DNA of 39,010 nt from a virus, in IMG/VR virus record IMGVR_UViG_3300046507_000265, positions 1 through 39,010 of that record. One strand, given 5' to 3'. The position numbers and the translations under genes are program-made. The notes beneath the pieces were generated by a model. The model searched no databases and was not told the origin of the DNA. It was given only the letters and a program-made list of their open reading frames with translations. Position 1 is the first letter of the stretch, and each line of letters opens with the position of its first letter. Positions 6,803 through 13,069 of the stretch are shown here, piece by piece.

Positions 6803-7600
6803 TTACTCCTTCGATGCCTTGCGGCGATAGCTGGCCCAGTCGAAAGCGATCAGCCGGCCGCCGTTCTCCCGCAGGCGATCAAGCGCGCGCTCACCGATAA
6901 ACTCGGCCAGCTTGTCCTTGGCGAGATTACTGACGACAATCGTCGGCAAAACTTCCTCATACCGGCCATTGATGATTCGGAACAGGATCAGCTTCTCCGT
7001 GTCGGAGCCGATCTGCGCGCCGACCTCATCCAAGACCAGCAGGTCGGGATGGATGAACTTGTCGATGGCCTTCTGTTCGGAAATCTCGCTGTCCTTGGCG
7101 TATGTCGCCTTGACCGACGCTATGGCGTCGATGACGGATGCGAATAACACCCGCTTTCGCTGATCCATCAGGTGCTTCATGATCCCGATTGCCAGGTGCG
7201 TCTTGCCGGTCCCGACGCCGCCGCAAAAAATCAGGCACGTACCGGATCTGCGCATTTCAGCGAAATCGTCTGCGTAGGCTTTCGCGAGGTTCAGCGCTTT
7301 GCGCGCCGGCTCGCATGAGGGAACGTAAGATTCGAGCGAGCTTTCCTGAAACCGGAGCGGGATGCACGCACGGACAAGTCGATCCTTGCGCTCCTGTTCC
7401 TCAAAGCGACGCTGCATTTCTGCGTTTTGCGCCTCGCGCTCAGCCTCCGCGCACCGCTCGCAGCGGCTCCAGTTGCCGCTGGGGTACTGGGTGGCCGTGA
7501 ACGCGCCGTGTTCGTCGCAGGAGCTTTGCTGCGTCGGTCGGTTAAAAAGACCCGTCTTCTGCAACGCCTGCCCGATAGTCCTGATTTCCGAATCCGCCAT
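6803..7600 (-). CDS. DnaC-like helicase loader (AAA+ ATPase)
   Basis: The 265-residue protein has the layout of phage DnaC-type loaders: an N-terminal part with a zinc-binding-like cluster (CDEHG at about 28-32, CERC at 47-50), a charged linker, and an AAA+ ATPase core. Walker A is GGVGTGKT at 127-134, Walker B is LLVLDE ending at Asp191-Glu192, and a sensor SNL follows. A C-terminal ALDRL...GRLIAFDW completes the fold. It would load the host DnaB helicase at the phage origin. The gene overlaps the 3' end of the initiator gene by 59 bases. Confidence 0.9.
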   Translation of the reverse strand: MADSEIRTIGQALQKTGLFNRPTQQSSCDEHGAFTATQYPSGNWSRCERCAEAEREAQNAEMQRRFEEQERKDRLVRACIPLRFQESSLESYVPSCEPARKALNLAKAYADDFAEMRRSGTCLIFCGGVGTGKTHLAIGIMKHLMDQRKRVLFASVIDAIASVKATYAKDSEISEQKAIDKFIHPDLLVLDEVGAQIGSDTEKLILFRIINGRYEEVLPTIVVSNLAKDKLAEFIGERALDRLRENGGRLIAFDWASYRRKASKE

Positions 7601-8345
7601 GTTTGCTCACCGTTCCGTTAGCCGCGGTCTTCACCGCGAAAAATCCCTGCCAGCTTTTCAGAACGCTCTGGTTGATGACCGCTTCGGCGTTCTGCCCTTG
7701 TGCGACTAAATTTTGCAAATCCTTCAAAGCCAACTCTTTTGCGTATTCGGTCAGCGGCTTCTTGATCTTCTGCCGCATCTCGATGAAAGCTCTCCATGCT
7801 CGATCAGGAACCCAGTCGGGAATCTCTGTCGCACTAGAGCTTTTAGATTCTTTCTTTCGGTTTTCTTTTAGGTCTTCTATTACGGGTACCAAATTTGGGA
7901 CTGTTTCAAGGGAAATTTGGGACTGTTTCAAGGGAAAAACGGTACTGTTATGCGGAAAAACGGTACTGTTACCACTTTCCGAAGGGTTCCGTTTTTGGGA
8001 CTCTTTAGCAGTACCAAATTCGGTACTGTTTGGCGAATCCGCATCATCACTACCCTCATCCGAAGCGGTGCCGTTTTTGGTACCGTTAATGAGGTAGACC
8101 GGAATCTGCCCTGTCTCTCCAACTCGCCGTTTTGTGTCGGCGATGAACCCTTCTTCGATCAACCGTGCAATATTTACAATCACCGTTTTGCGATCTTGGC
8201 CGGTGAACTCGGTCATCCGCTTGACGGCAAGAAACGACTCCCATGTGTTCTTGTCGGCGTAGTGAGCCATCACGACCAGCAGGAACTTGGCGGCCGAGTG
8301 TCGGACATTCTGGGCAAGCGCCCAGTTGACAGCCTGATAGCTCAT
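7542..8345 (-). CDS. Replication initiator (lambda O-like role) with N-terminal helix-turn-helix
   Basis: A 267-residue protein. The N-terminal 90 residues form a winged-helix-like domain (AAKFLLVVMAHYAD, then a DRKTVIVNIARLIEEGFI recognition part) as in phage O-type initiators. The middle is Ser/Asn/Thr-rich and disordered (repeats such as NSTVFP), because the DNA there carries iterons. The C-terminal part (DWVPDRAWRAFIEMRQ, then a helix to LKSWQGFF) is typical of initiators that contact the loader. Directly upstream of the DnaC-like gene. The start at 8345 overlaps the stop of a tiny upstream gene. Confidence 0.85.
   Translation of the reverse strand: MSYQAVNWALAQNVRHSAAKFLLVVMAHYADKNTWESFLAVKRMTEFTGQDRKTVIVNIARLIEEGFIADTKRRVGETGQIPVYLINGTKNGTASDEGSDDADSPNSTEFGTAKESQKRNPSESGNSTVFPHNSTVFPLKQSQISLETVPNLVPVIEDLKENRKKESKSSSATEIPDWVPDRAWRAFIEMRQKIKKPLTEYAKELALKDLQNLVAQGQNAEAVINQSVLKSWQGFFAVKTAANGTVSKHGGFGNQDYRAGVAEDGSF
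7836..8090. other. Putative replication origin with iterons inside the initiator gene
   Basis: At least seven related 16-base units read on the plus strand as AAAnnnGGKACTGTTW: 7891-7906 and 7913-7928 (identical), 7935-7950 and 7956-7971 (identical), 7991-8006, 8016-8031 and 8073-8088. The first four are 21-22 bases apart, about two helical turns. Beside them at 7836-7883 is a pyrimidine/AT-rich stretch suited to unwinding. This is the lambda arrangement: iterons and AT-rich DNA within the initiator gene. Confidence 0.75.
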
Positions 8346-8428
8346 TTAATCCGCGTCAGGAGAACCGGCAAGCCGAACGCAATAACAATCACGCCGACCA
8401 TCCACAGAACCATCAGATCGCCTGTCAT
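8342..8428 (-). CDS. 28-residue membrane peptide
   Basis: A tiny frame joined to both neighbours by four-base ATGA overlaps: its ATG (8428) overlaps the stop of the CII-like gene and its TGA overlaps the ATG of the initiator. It encodes one hydrophobic helix (VLWMVGVIVIAFGLPVLL) ending in TRIK. The perfect coupling on both sides, with no wasted bases, supports a real gene or at least a translated linker that carries ribosomes into the initiator gene. Confidence 0.55.
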   Translation of the reverse strand: MTGDLMVLWMVGVIVIAFGLPVLLTRIK

Positions 8429-8796
8429 GCTGCTATCCCCGCTTTACGAAGCAACTCGATCATCTGCGGGCCGAGAGCTTGGATCTGCTCCAGTGCCGCG
8501 GCCTTCCCGTTCGTCTTGTCGGCTAGGAACTTCTCGACGAGGTAATAGATCGGCGACATGTCGCCAGTCTTTTCGAGGTACTTCTCAAACGAGTCGATCG
8601 AGAAGTGCCGCGACCCATCTTCCGAGAGCTGCACGCTCAGATTGCTGGGCGCCTGATCGAGGTCGATCGCTACGCGCTTGAGGCCGCGCTGATAGACGCC
8701 GGTTGCTACGCAATCCTTCAGGCTGCCGTAGCGCTCGACGAGGCCCGGTTCGAAATCGAGTTGCATCTGATTGCCTTTGATATTCGGAGATGCCAT
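8425..8796 (-). CDS. CII-like phage regulatory protein (CP76 type)
   Basis: A 123-residue protein whose core resembles the phage CII/CP76 regulatory family: RGLKRVAIDLDQAPSNLSVQ as helix-turn-helix, then SRHFSIDSFEKYLEKTGDMSPIYYLVEKFL. It lies just after the Cro-like gene in the early operon, where lambdoid phages hold cII. It would be a DNA-binding regulator of the lysis/lysogeny choice. An internal ATG (8766) is possible; neither start has a strong SD. Confidence 0.7.
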   Translation of the reverse strand: MASPNIKGNQMQLDFEPGLVERYGSLKDCVATGVYQRGLKRVAIDLDQAPSNLSVQLSEDGSRHFSIDSFEKYLEKTGDMSPIYYLVEKFLADKTNGKAAALEQIQALGPQMIELLRKAGIAA

Positions 8797-8840
8797 GTGT
8801 TATCGCCCCAATTCACCGGTTATCAATGCGTCCGGTTAAA

Positions 8841-8866
8841 AATGGCGCCATTACATCGACGCCATT
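8841..8866. promoter_or_regulatory. Palindrome and direct repeat upstream of the CII-like gene
   Basis: A perfect 12-base palindrome, AATGGCGCCATT (8841-8852), is followed by a second GCCATT (8861-8866), giving a direct repeat with a 14-base period. It lies in the 123-base gap between the Cro-like and CII-like genes. Both features are typical of regulator binding sites. Which protein binds is unknown; the CII-like protein is the obvious candidate. Confidence 0.4.
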
Positions 8867-8919
8867 GAAAAATCAAAATGCCAACTACAAACGCCGGTCC
8901 CGTCTTTGCCGATCTGGCT

Positions 8920-9225
8920 TTACGCCACCATTCGAGCTTCTTTTGTGCTCTTGCGATTCTTGCCACCAGTGATTCGAGCCGGTGCGCACAGGACAGCTCT
9001 GAGCGTCACCCAGTCCTCATTCGGGTTGAGTTCCTCACAAGGAACGCCGGTCACCTGTTCGATAGCGGCGCACATGCCGGCGTCGCTGACGAAACCGGTG
9101 TTCTTCCAGTAGGAAACCATTTGCTGCTTGGCACCAATGGCGGTGGCGAGCTTGACTTGAGATCCGGCCTTCTGGATCGCTTTGTCGATACCCGTTTGAA
9201 CGTCAGGAGAGGTTGGTTTCGTCAT
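8920..9225 (-). CDS. Cro/YdaS-like repressor
   Basis: A 101-residue protein with a helix-turn-helix close to the YdaS/Cro-like type: IDKAIQKAGSQVKLATAIGA, then KQQMVSYWKNTGFVSDAGM. It is the first gene of the minus-strand early operon, divergent from the S24 repressor, the lambda cro position. It should bind the TACAA-N6-TTGTA operators between the two genes. ATG 9225 is preferred; an in-frame GTG lies three codons upstream. The C-terminal tail is basic. Confidence 0.8.
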   Translation of the reverse strand: MTKPTSPDVQTGIDKAIQKAGSQVKLATAIGAKQQMVSYWKNTGFVSDAGMCAAIEQVTGVPCEELNPNEDWVTLRAVLCAPARITGGKNRKSTKEARMVA

Positions 9226-9244
9226 GGCTCGCACGCTGTTTGTC

Positions 9245-9319
9245 TACAAGCATATTTGTAGCACAACGCGACTCTCGTTACAAGCACTTTTGCAGCACGA
9301 TAATACAAAATCCTTTGTA
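9245..9319. promoter_or_regulatory. Right operator cluster: three 16-base operators
   Basis: Three copies of a partly palindromic 16-base site: TACAAGCATATTTGTA (9245-9260), TACAAGCACTTTTGCA (9279-9294) and TACAAAATCCTTTGTA (9304-9319), consensus TACAA-N6-TTGTA. Centres are 34 and 25 bases apart. The first covers the -10 and the second the -35 of the promoter toward the Cro-like gene. The third ends on the A of the repressor start codon. A GATAAT box at 9299-9304 could serve the repressor promoter, giving an almost leaderless message. Confidence 0.8.
9255..9283 (-). promoter_or_regulatory. Early promoter toward the Cro-like gene (PR-like)
   Basis: On the minus strand TTGTAA (9283-9278) and TACAAA (9260-9255) are 17 bases apart. 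Both boxes lie inside operator copies, so bound repressor would block this promoter. It would drive the Cro-like, CII-like and replication genes. Confidence 0.6.
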
Positions 9320-10128
9320 TGAAAACTTTCGCAGACCGCCTAGAGTGGGCAATGACGTGCGCGGGCCTTAGTCCCAGAACAGACCAGAGCGAGTTGGCGC
9401 GGCGCGTTGGCGGGGGTTGCACGCCCCAAAACATCCAGTACCTGCTCGATCACAACCGCAACGCCAAGTCGAGCAAATACACGCCGCGGCTCGCCCAGGT
9501 GTTGGCGTGTGATGTCAACTGGCTGGCGTACGGCACCGGCAAGCCCCCAGTCCTACGAAATGGGACGGATGCACAGCACGAATTGTTAAATAGTGACGTT
9601 CCGAACAAAAGGCATCCTCCGAGCATGTTTGCGGAATTGCCTTTTGGGCAGGCGCCTAATACTGATGAACCTGGCCGAGAACCGTTCGACCAGAATGTGA
9701 TCCCCGCGCCGACCGCAGTGCGTAGGATCCCCATAATCAGTTACGTGCAGGCCGGCATGATGACCGAAGCATTCGATCCGTACTCGATGGGCGACGGGTT
9801 CGAGACAATTACGACCGATCTCGATCTGTCTGGAAGTGCGTTTGGACTGATCATCAAGGGGCCATCGATGGAGCCAGAGTTCAGAGATGGTGACAAGGTG
9901 ATCATTGACCCAGCTGTATCTCCGCAACCAGGTGATTTTGTCGTTGCGAAGAACACCCAGGAGGAAGCTACATTCAAGAAGTACAGGCCGCGAGGGACCG
10001 ATGAGCGCGGCGAGATGGTGTTTGAACTGGTCCCGCTGAATGACGATTTCCCGACGCTCCACAGCGAGCGCGACCATCTCCATGTTATTGGGGTCATGGT
10101 TGAACACCGGAAGTACCGACGCCGGTAA
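9319..10128 (+). CDS. CI-like repressor with S24 (LexA-type) autocleavage domain
   Basis: A 269-residue protein. The N-terminal 75 residues hold a helix-turn-helix (SELARRVGGGCTPQNIQYLLD). The C-terminal domain is a LexA/CI-type S24 peptidase: cleavage site Ala145-Gly146 in VQAGMM, catalytic Ser183 in GPSMEPEF and Lys220 in ATFKKY. It should keep the prophage silent by binding the TACAA-N6-TTGTA operators, and be cleaved when RecA is activated by DNA damage. There is no SD; the start codon abuts an operator and lies a few bases after the putative transcription start, as in leaderless cI messages. A terminator follows. Confidence 0.92.
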   Translation: MKTFADRLEWAMTCAGLSPRTDQSELARRVGGGCTPQNIQYLLDHNRNAKSSKYTPRLAQVLACDVNWLAYGTGKPPVLRNGTDAQHELLNSDVPNKRHPPSMFAELPFGQAPNTDEPGREPFDQNVIPAPTAVRRIPIISYVQAGMMTEAFDPYSMGDGFETITTDLDLSGSAFGLIIKGPSMEPEFRDGDKVIIDPAVSPQPGDFVVAKNTQEEATFKKYRPRGTDERGEMVFELVPLNDDFPTLHSERDHLHVIGVMVEHRKYRRR

Positions 10129-10153
10129 TATCTTCCTGATCGATTTGTAATTA

Positions 10154-10179
10154 AGCCCGCCTAGTGCGGGTTTTTTCTT
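10154..10179 (+). terminator. Rho-independent terminator after the repressor
   Basis: Stem CCCGC (10156-10160) and GCGGG (10166-10170) with a five-base loop is followed by TTTTTT (10171-10176). It lies 28 bases after the repressor stop and separates the repressor from the next operon. Confidence 0.85.
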
Positions 10180-10188
10180 ATCTGCGCC

Positions 10189-10241
10189 TACAAAAATATC
10201 CGTAGAAAGTGCTTGCATTGCTACAAGGCGTTTTGTAGAAT
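10189..10241 (+). promoter_or_regulatory. Left operator pair and early promoter (PL-like)
   Basis: Two more operators lie here: TACAAAAATATCCGTA (10189-10204) and TACAAGGCGTTTTGTA (10222-10237). A promoter with TTGCAT (10213-10218), a 17-base spacer and TAGAAT (10236-10241) has the second operator inside its spacer. Repressor bound here would shut off the plus-strand operon beginning at 10283, matching lambda OL/PL. Confidence 0.75.
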
Positions 10242-10282
10242 TATCTCATGCACCACCCGAAACCAACACTGTGAGGTGTGAG

Positions 10283-10483
10283 ATGGACGACAGCGAAGTT
10301 GAAGTTTTCTACCTGATCGCATGGGTCGATGAATGCGCGTACGGCCCGGTGCCTTCGCATGAAGTGGCGACGGAATACGCTGCCGAGATCGGTCTGTGGG
10401 ACGGCTCTTTCGAAGTTCGCAGCGACCCGAACGGCTACTACGTGAAGGCGCCGAGCGCGGCCTTCATGGGCGCACACGTTTAA
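10283..10483 (+). CDS. First gene of the plus-strand early operon, unknown function
   Basis: A 66-residue acidic protein with a strong SD (GAGGTG) before ATG 10283. Segments EVEVFYLIAWVDECAYGPV and a Ser/Asp-rich C-terminal half suggest a small folded domain; no family is recognised. As the first gene behind the PL-like promoter it holds the position of lambda N, but it is acidic and lacks an Arg-rich motif, so an N-like role is unlikely. Confidence 0.65.
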   Translation: MDDSEVEVFYLIAWVDECAYGPVPSHEVATEYAAEIGLWDGSFEVRSDPNGYYVKAPSAAFMGAHV

Positions 10484-10493
10484 GGAGCGTGCC

Positions 10494-10631
10494 ATGTCCA
10501 TCCTGGCGAAAGACCTGATCGAACTGAACGCGCTGCCACTGCCGCACGGCTGCTTGACCGAACACCTACTGCGCGAGCTGGCGATGAATCTGATCGCTGA
10601 AGGCGTGGCCGACGAGCGCGGGGGTCTGTGA
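10494..10631 (+). CDS. 45-residue small phage protein
   Basis: A short gene with a good SD (AAGGAG) eight bases before ATG 10494. The product is Leu-rich and helical (LAKDLIELNALPLPHGCLTE, then HLLRELAMNLIAEGVADE). Its stop overlaps the next ATG (TGATG). It is part of the leading run of tiny genes in the PL-like operon. Function unknown. Confidence 0.6.
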   Translation: MSILAKDLIELNALPLPHGCLTEHLLRELAMNLIAEGVADERGGL

Positions 10632-10825
10632 TGTTGACGCTCGACCAATGGCGCCAACGCCCGCTGACAGTCCGCACGCTTACGCGGTGCGATCGATGCG
10701 AGACGCTGAAGGACGACGTAGAGGTTCGGTCGAATTACTGGCCGCCGGTCAAGCCGACACCGTGTTGCGCGCCCTGCTTCACACGCCTGATCGCCGAAGC
10801 GCAGGGCCTGATTCCGATTTGCTAG
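10631..10825 (+). CDS. Small putative zinc-binding protein
   Basis: A 64-residue protein with a CDRC pair at about residues 20-23 and a CCAPC cluster near 45-49, which together could bind one zinc ion. It starts at ATG 10631, overlapping the previous stop. No named family is recognised. Small zinc-ribbon proteins are common in this position in early operons of temperate phages. Confidence 0.6.
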   Translation: MLTLDQWRQRPLTVRTLTRCDRCETLKDDVEVRSNYWPPVKPTPCCAPCFTRLIAEAQGLIPIC

Positions 10826-10834
10826 GAGAACGAG

Positions 10835-11125
10835 ATGAGCGCAATTCCACTGGTCATCAATCAGACCATGAAGTACGGCGAATGGATGTTCGACCGCGAC
10901 CTCGAAGCCCGGGACAACGCCGCTTGCGCCGCAGAGGATCGCCGCAATGCAATCGCTGATGCGGTCACGTTCGCGGATCTGCTCGAAGAGTGCTGCGAAT
11001 TTACCGGGCCGCAGCGCGAAGTTTTCATGCTGGCTCTGGCGCGCGACGACTCGCACACGCTGCTCGCGCTGCTGGATCAGGCGAAGCAAACCATCGTTAA
11101 GTGCCGGCTGGCGCAAGGGGACTGA
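10835..11125 (+). CDS. Small helical phage protein, unknown function
   Basis: A 96-residue protein with an SD (AGGAGAACGAG) just before ATG 10835. It is acidic and helical (ARDNAACAAEDRRNAIADAV, then LLEECCEFTGPQREVF). No recognised motif. It is coupled by position to the gene at 11127 and probably co-translated. Confidence 0.65.
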   Translation: MSAIPLVINQTMKYGEWMFDRDLEARDNAACAAEDRRNAIADAVTFADLLEECCEFTGPQREVFMLALARDDSHTLLALLDQAKQTIVKCRLAQGD

Positions 11126-11126
11126 A

Positions 11127-11441
11127 ATGCAACTGACTATCAAAGGCCACATCTACGCCATGCAGAATCCGTGGGAGACGAAGCCGAATTTCACATTTTT
11201 CGACTTCCCTGCCAGCGATTGGGTTCCGGTTATGGCGCACGAGATCACCGTCGAAATTCCCGATACCTTCGATATTCGCCCGGGCTTGGTTTCCAACCTT
11301 GAGCGCGAGAAGGAAAAGCTGAGCCGCGAATTCAACGCGAAGGTTATGGAGATCAATCAGGAAATTCAATCGCTGCTGGCGATCGAGAACAAACCGACCA
11401 CCATGACGGAAGCAGAATCCGCGTCCGACATTCCGTTCTGA
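11127..11441 (+). CDS. Unknown protein with SSB-type C-terminal tip (DIPF)
   Basis: A 104-residue protein: an N-terminal half with beta character (MQLTIKGHIYAMQNP, FTFFDFPASDWVPVM), a charged coiled-coil-like helix (LEREKEKLSREFNAKV) and a flexible tail ending ESASDIPF. An acidic tail with terminal DIPF is the hallmark of bacterial SSB, used to recruit repair and replication proteins. The body does not show a clear OB fold. It may act as a single-strand-binding cofactor or recruit SSB partners. It belongs with the recombination genes. Confidence 0.7.
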   Translation: MQLTIKGHIYAMQNPWETKPNFTFFDFPASDWVPVMAHEITVEIPDTFDIRPGLVSNLEREKEKLSREFNAKVMEINQEIQSLLAIENKPTTMTEAESASDIPF

Positions 11442-11449
11442 GGCCTGAC

Positions 11450-11650
11450 GTGAGCCGCTATCTGCTCCACCGCCTGTCCGGCCGCCTCCTACGCCGCGTA
11501 ATGGGCATCCGTCGCGAGCCAGTACGACAGCTCACCGAAGCCGACCTACGCAGCCTTGACCACGCGTACGCGCTGCTTGTGTCGCTGATCGCTGCGGGAT
11601 GCGTGGTCGCGATGATCGTTACTTTCTGGGCAGCGAGGCCGACATGCTGA
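11450..11650 (+). CDS. Small membrane protein
   Basis: A 66-residue protein starting at GTG 11450 behind GAGG. The N-terminal half is Arg-rich (RLSGRLLRRVMGIRREPVR) and the C-terminal half has one membrane helix (YALLVSLIAAGCVVAMIVTFW). A basic N-terminus with one span suggests an inner membrane protein with its N-terminus in the cytoplasm. The stop overlaps the next start by seven bases. Function unknown. Confidence 0.55.
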   Translation: MSRYLLHRLSGRLLRRVMGIRREPVRQLTEADLRSLDHAYALLVSLIAAGCVVAMIVTFWAARPTC

Positions 11651-11730
11651 GCCGCGCGTTCGATTGGGCAATCGCCGTTGTGTGCGGCGTTCTGCTGGCT
11701 TGGAGTGCTGTACACGGGTGGACGACATGA
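11644..11730 (+). CDS. 28-residue membrane peptide
   Basis: A tiny frame overlapping both neighbours: seven bases with the gene before, four (ATGA) with the gene after. It encodes a single hydrophobic helix (FDWAIAVVCGVLLAWSAV). The tight overlaps favour translation. Function unknown. Confidence 0.5.
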   Translation: MLSRAFDWAIAVVCGVLLAWSAVHGWTT

Positions 11731-11966
11731 CGGAACGAGAACAATTCGAATCATGGGCAAAAGGAAAATTCAACCTTGCACCGCTGGGAGGTGTTGGTGA
11801 TTTTTTCTATGACCGTGAAAACACGCAAGCGGCTTGGGATGGTTGGAATGCAGCTCGCCGTGAAACGCTTGGTAAATGCCTCAATGCCACATGCGAATCG
11901 ATAACGATAACGAGCGCTCGCAAGGCTTTGAAGGCGATGCTTGATAGCTTCAAGGCCGCGCAATGA
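11727..11966 (+). CDS. Ea22-like accessory protein, short form
   Basis: A 79-residue protein with the recurring module FESWAKGKFN ... YDRENTQAAWDGWNAAR, seen in varied form in at least two other proteins of this window (15975-16409 and 16594-17268). Such F..W / W.GW.AR modules are common in variable early genes of temperate phages. Function unknown. Both ends overlap the neighbouring tiny genes by four bases. Confidence 0.65.
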   Translation: MTEREQFESWAKGKFNLAPLGGVGDFFYDRENTQAAWDGWNAARRETLGKCLNATCESITITSARKALKAMLDSFKAAQ

Positions 11967-12073
11967 TCCGCAGCATCTCAACGTGGCTCGAAGCGCGCCC
12001 GAAGACGGCGATTGTTCTGGGGCTGATTGCGGCGTTCGTGGTTATGGCTGTGAAACGGAGTCTGTATGGATGA
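11963..12073 (+). CDS. 36-residue membrane peptide
   Basis: Starts at ATG 11963 overlapping the preceding TGA. It has a basic stretch, then a membrane helix (TAIVLGLIAAFVVMAV) and a KRSLYG tail. It overlaps the next gene by eight bases. It is one of four very short membrane peptides in this genome. Function unknown. Confidence 0.5.
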   Translation: MIRSISTWLEARPKTAIVLGLIAAFVVMAVKRSLYG

Positions 12074-12284
12074 CGACGATGGGCCTGACTGGCAGATGCA
12101 AGAGGAAGTTTTAGAACAATTGTACTGGTTCGAACAACAAGGAGTTCAGCGTGAAGACAAGCGAATCGCTAATCAAAATCTCAAAGGCTTTGCTCGACGC
12201 GCAAATGGCGATCAGTTTTGCTTCGAAGGATGCGACAAACCCGCACTTCAAGAACAAGTATGCGGACCTGCCAGCCGTGATTGA
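12066..12284 (+). CDS. Small acidic protein overlapping the ERF gene
   Basis: A 72-residue frame from ATG 12066, with an ACGGAG SD at suitable spacing. The first 30 residues are acidic and helical (MDDDDGPDWQMQEEVLEQLY). The last 134 bases overlap the start of the ERF gene in another frame. The N-terminal half looks protein-like and bridges an otherwise empty 77-base stretch; the C-terminal half may be only a run-on. Confidence is moderate. Confidence 0.45.
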   Translation: MDDDDGPDWQMQEEVLEQLYWFEQQGVQREDKRIANQNLKGFARRANGDQFCFEGCDKPALQEQVCGPASRD

Positions 12285-12762
12285 TGCCATCAAATCACCG
12301 CTCAACGATAACGGCATCGTGTTCATGCAGACCGGCAGCCCGTCCGATGACGGCTATTTACACCTGACAACGCGCCTCATGCACGAATCGGGCGAGTGGA
12401 TCGAAGACACGCTGGTCATGCCGTTACCTAAGCAAGACCCGCAAGGTTATGGCAGCGCTATGACGTACGCGCGCCGCTATGCGCTCTCGGCAATCACCGG
12501 ACTGTACCAGGACGACGACGACGGCAATCTTGGATCGGGTCACGGCAACAAAGCACCGCAGTCGGAAAAGATCCTGCCGCCGCGCGAGTTGGCGAAGCAT
12601 TCGAAGGCCATCAAGGATGCCACCGACGAAGCCTCACTTCGCAAGGCGTTCTCGACCGCCTACAAGGCTGCAGAAGCCGCTGGCGACAAGATCGCTATGG
12701 AAGTACTCACCGAAGCCAAGGATGACCGCAAAGCGGCTATCGGCGACACGCAAACAGCCTGA
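12151..12762 (+). CDS. ERF-family single-strand annealing recombinase
   Basis: A 203-residue protein from GTG 12151, with a perfect AAGGAG SD. It carries the ERF pattern: an N-terminal helix with LLDAQMAISFASKDATNPHF, KNKYADLPAVIDAI, then the central DPQGYGSAMTYARRYALSAI and GLYQDDDDGN. ERF proteins anneal complementary single strands and promote phage recombination and circularisation. The C-terminal half is a charged helical region. It is followed by an SSB-like protein and Gp157, a usual recombination module. Confidence 0.9.
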   Translation: MKTSESLIKISKALLDAQMAISFASKDATNPHFKNKYADLPAVIDAIKSPLNDNGIVFMQTGSPSDDGYLHLTTRLMHESGEWIEDTLVMPLPKQDPQGYGSAMTYARRYALSAITGLYQDDDDGNLGSGHGNKAPQSEKILPPRELAKHSKAIKDATDEASLRKAFSTAYKAAEAAGDKIAMEVLTEAKDDRKAAIGDTQTA

Positions 12763-12769
12763 GAAGATC

Positions 12770-13057
12770 ATGACCGACTACGACAATACAAACCGCGGCG
12801 TCGCCTTCGCGAACGACAAGAAGGAATCGGACAGCCATCCCGACATGAAAGGCTCGATCAACATCGAAGGCGTCGAGTACTGGCTATCGGCTTGGTGGAA
12901 AACGCCGCGCAATGGTGGCGAAGACTTCCTGAGCTTTTCTGTGAAGCCGAAAGAAGCGCCGCGTGCCGCAGCACCGAAACAGCATCCAGTCGCACGGCGC
13001 GGACGCCCTCAACCGGCGCAGCAGCAAGCCGACGATGACAGCGATGTCCCTTTCTGA
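12770..13057 (+). CDS. Phage SSB-like protein with acidic C-terminal tip
   Basis: A 95-residue protein beginning MTDYDNTNRGVAFANDKK, then HPDMKGSINIEGVEYWLSAW and FLSFSVKPKE, a pattern I know from short phage proteins placed beside ERF or RecT and predicted to have an OB-like fold. After a Pro/Gln/Arg-rich linker it ends DDDSDVPF, the SSB-type tip that recruits host repair factors. It most likely binds single-stranded DNA together with the ERF protein. Confidence 0.75.
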   Translation: MTDYDNTNRGVAFANDKKESDSHPDMKGSINIEGVEYWLSAWWKTPRNGGEDFLSFSVKPKEAPRAAAPKQHPVARRGRPQPAQQQADDDSDVPF

Positions 13058-13069
13058 TTGGAGACCACC

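Noticed and set aside
7885-8090. CRISPR array, from the regularly spaced repeats
   Set aside because: Repeats are only about 16 bases, degenerate, spaced by 5-6 bases in part, and lie within a coding frame; they fit origin iterons.
8920-9225. YdaS-type toxin of a toxin-antitoxin pair
   Set aside because: The helix-turn-helix resembles YdaS, but the position divergent from the S24 repressor and over its operators fits a Cro function; no partner toxin gene is present.
10283-10483. Lambda N-like antiterminator
   Set aside because: Right position, but the protein is acidic and lacks an Arg-rich RNA-binding motif; no boxA/boxB hairpin pair was recognised downstream.
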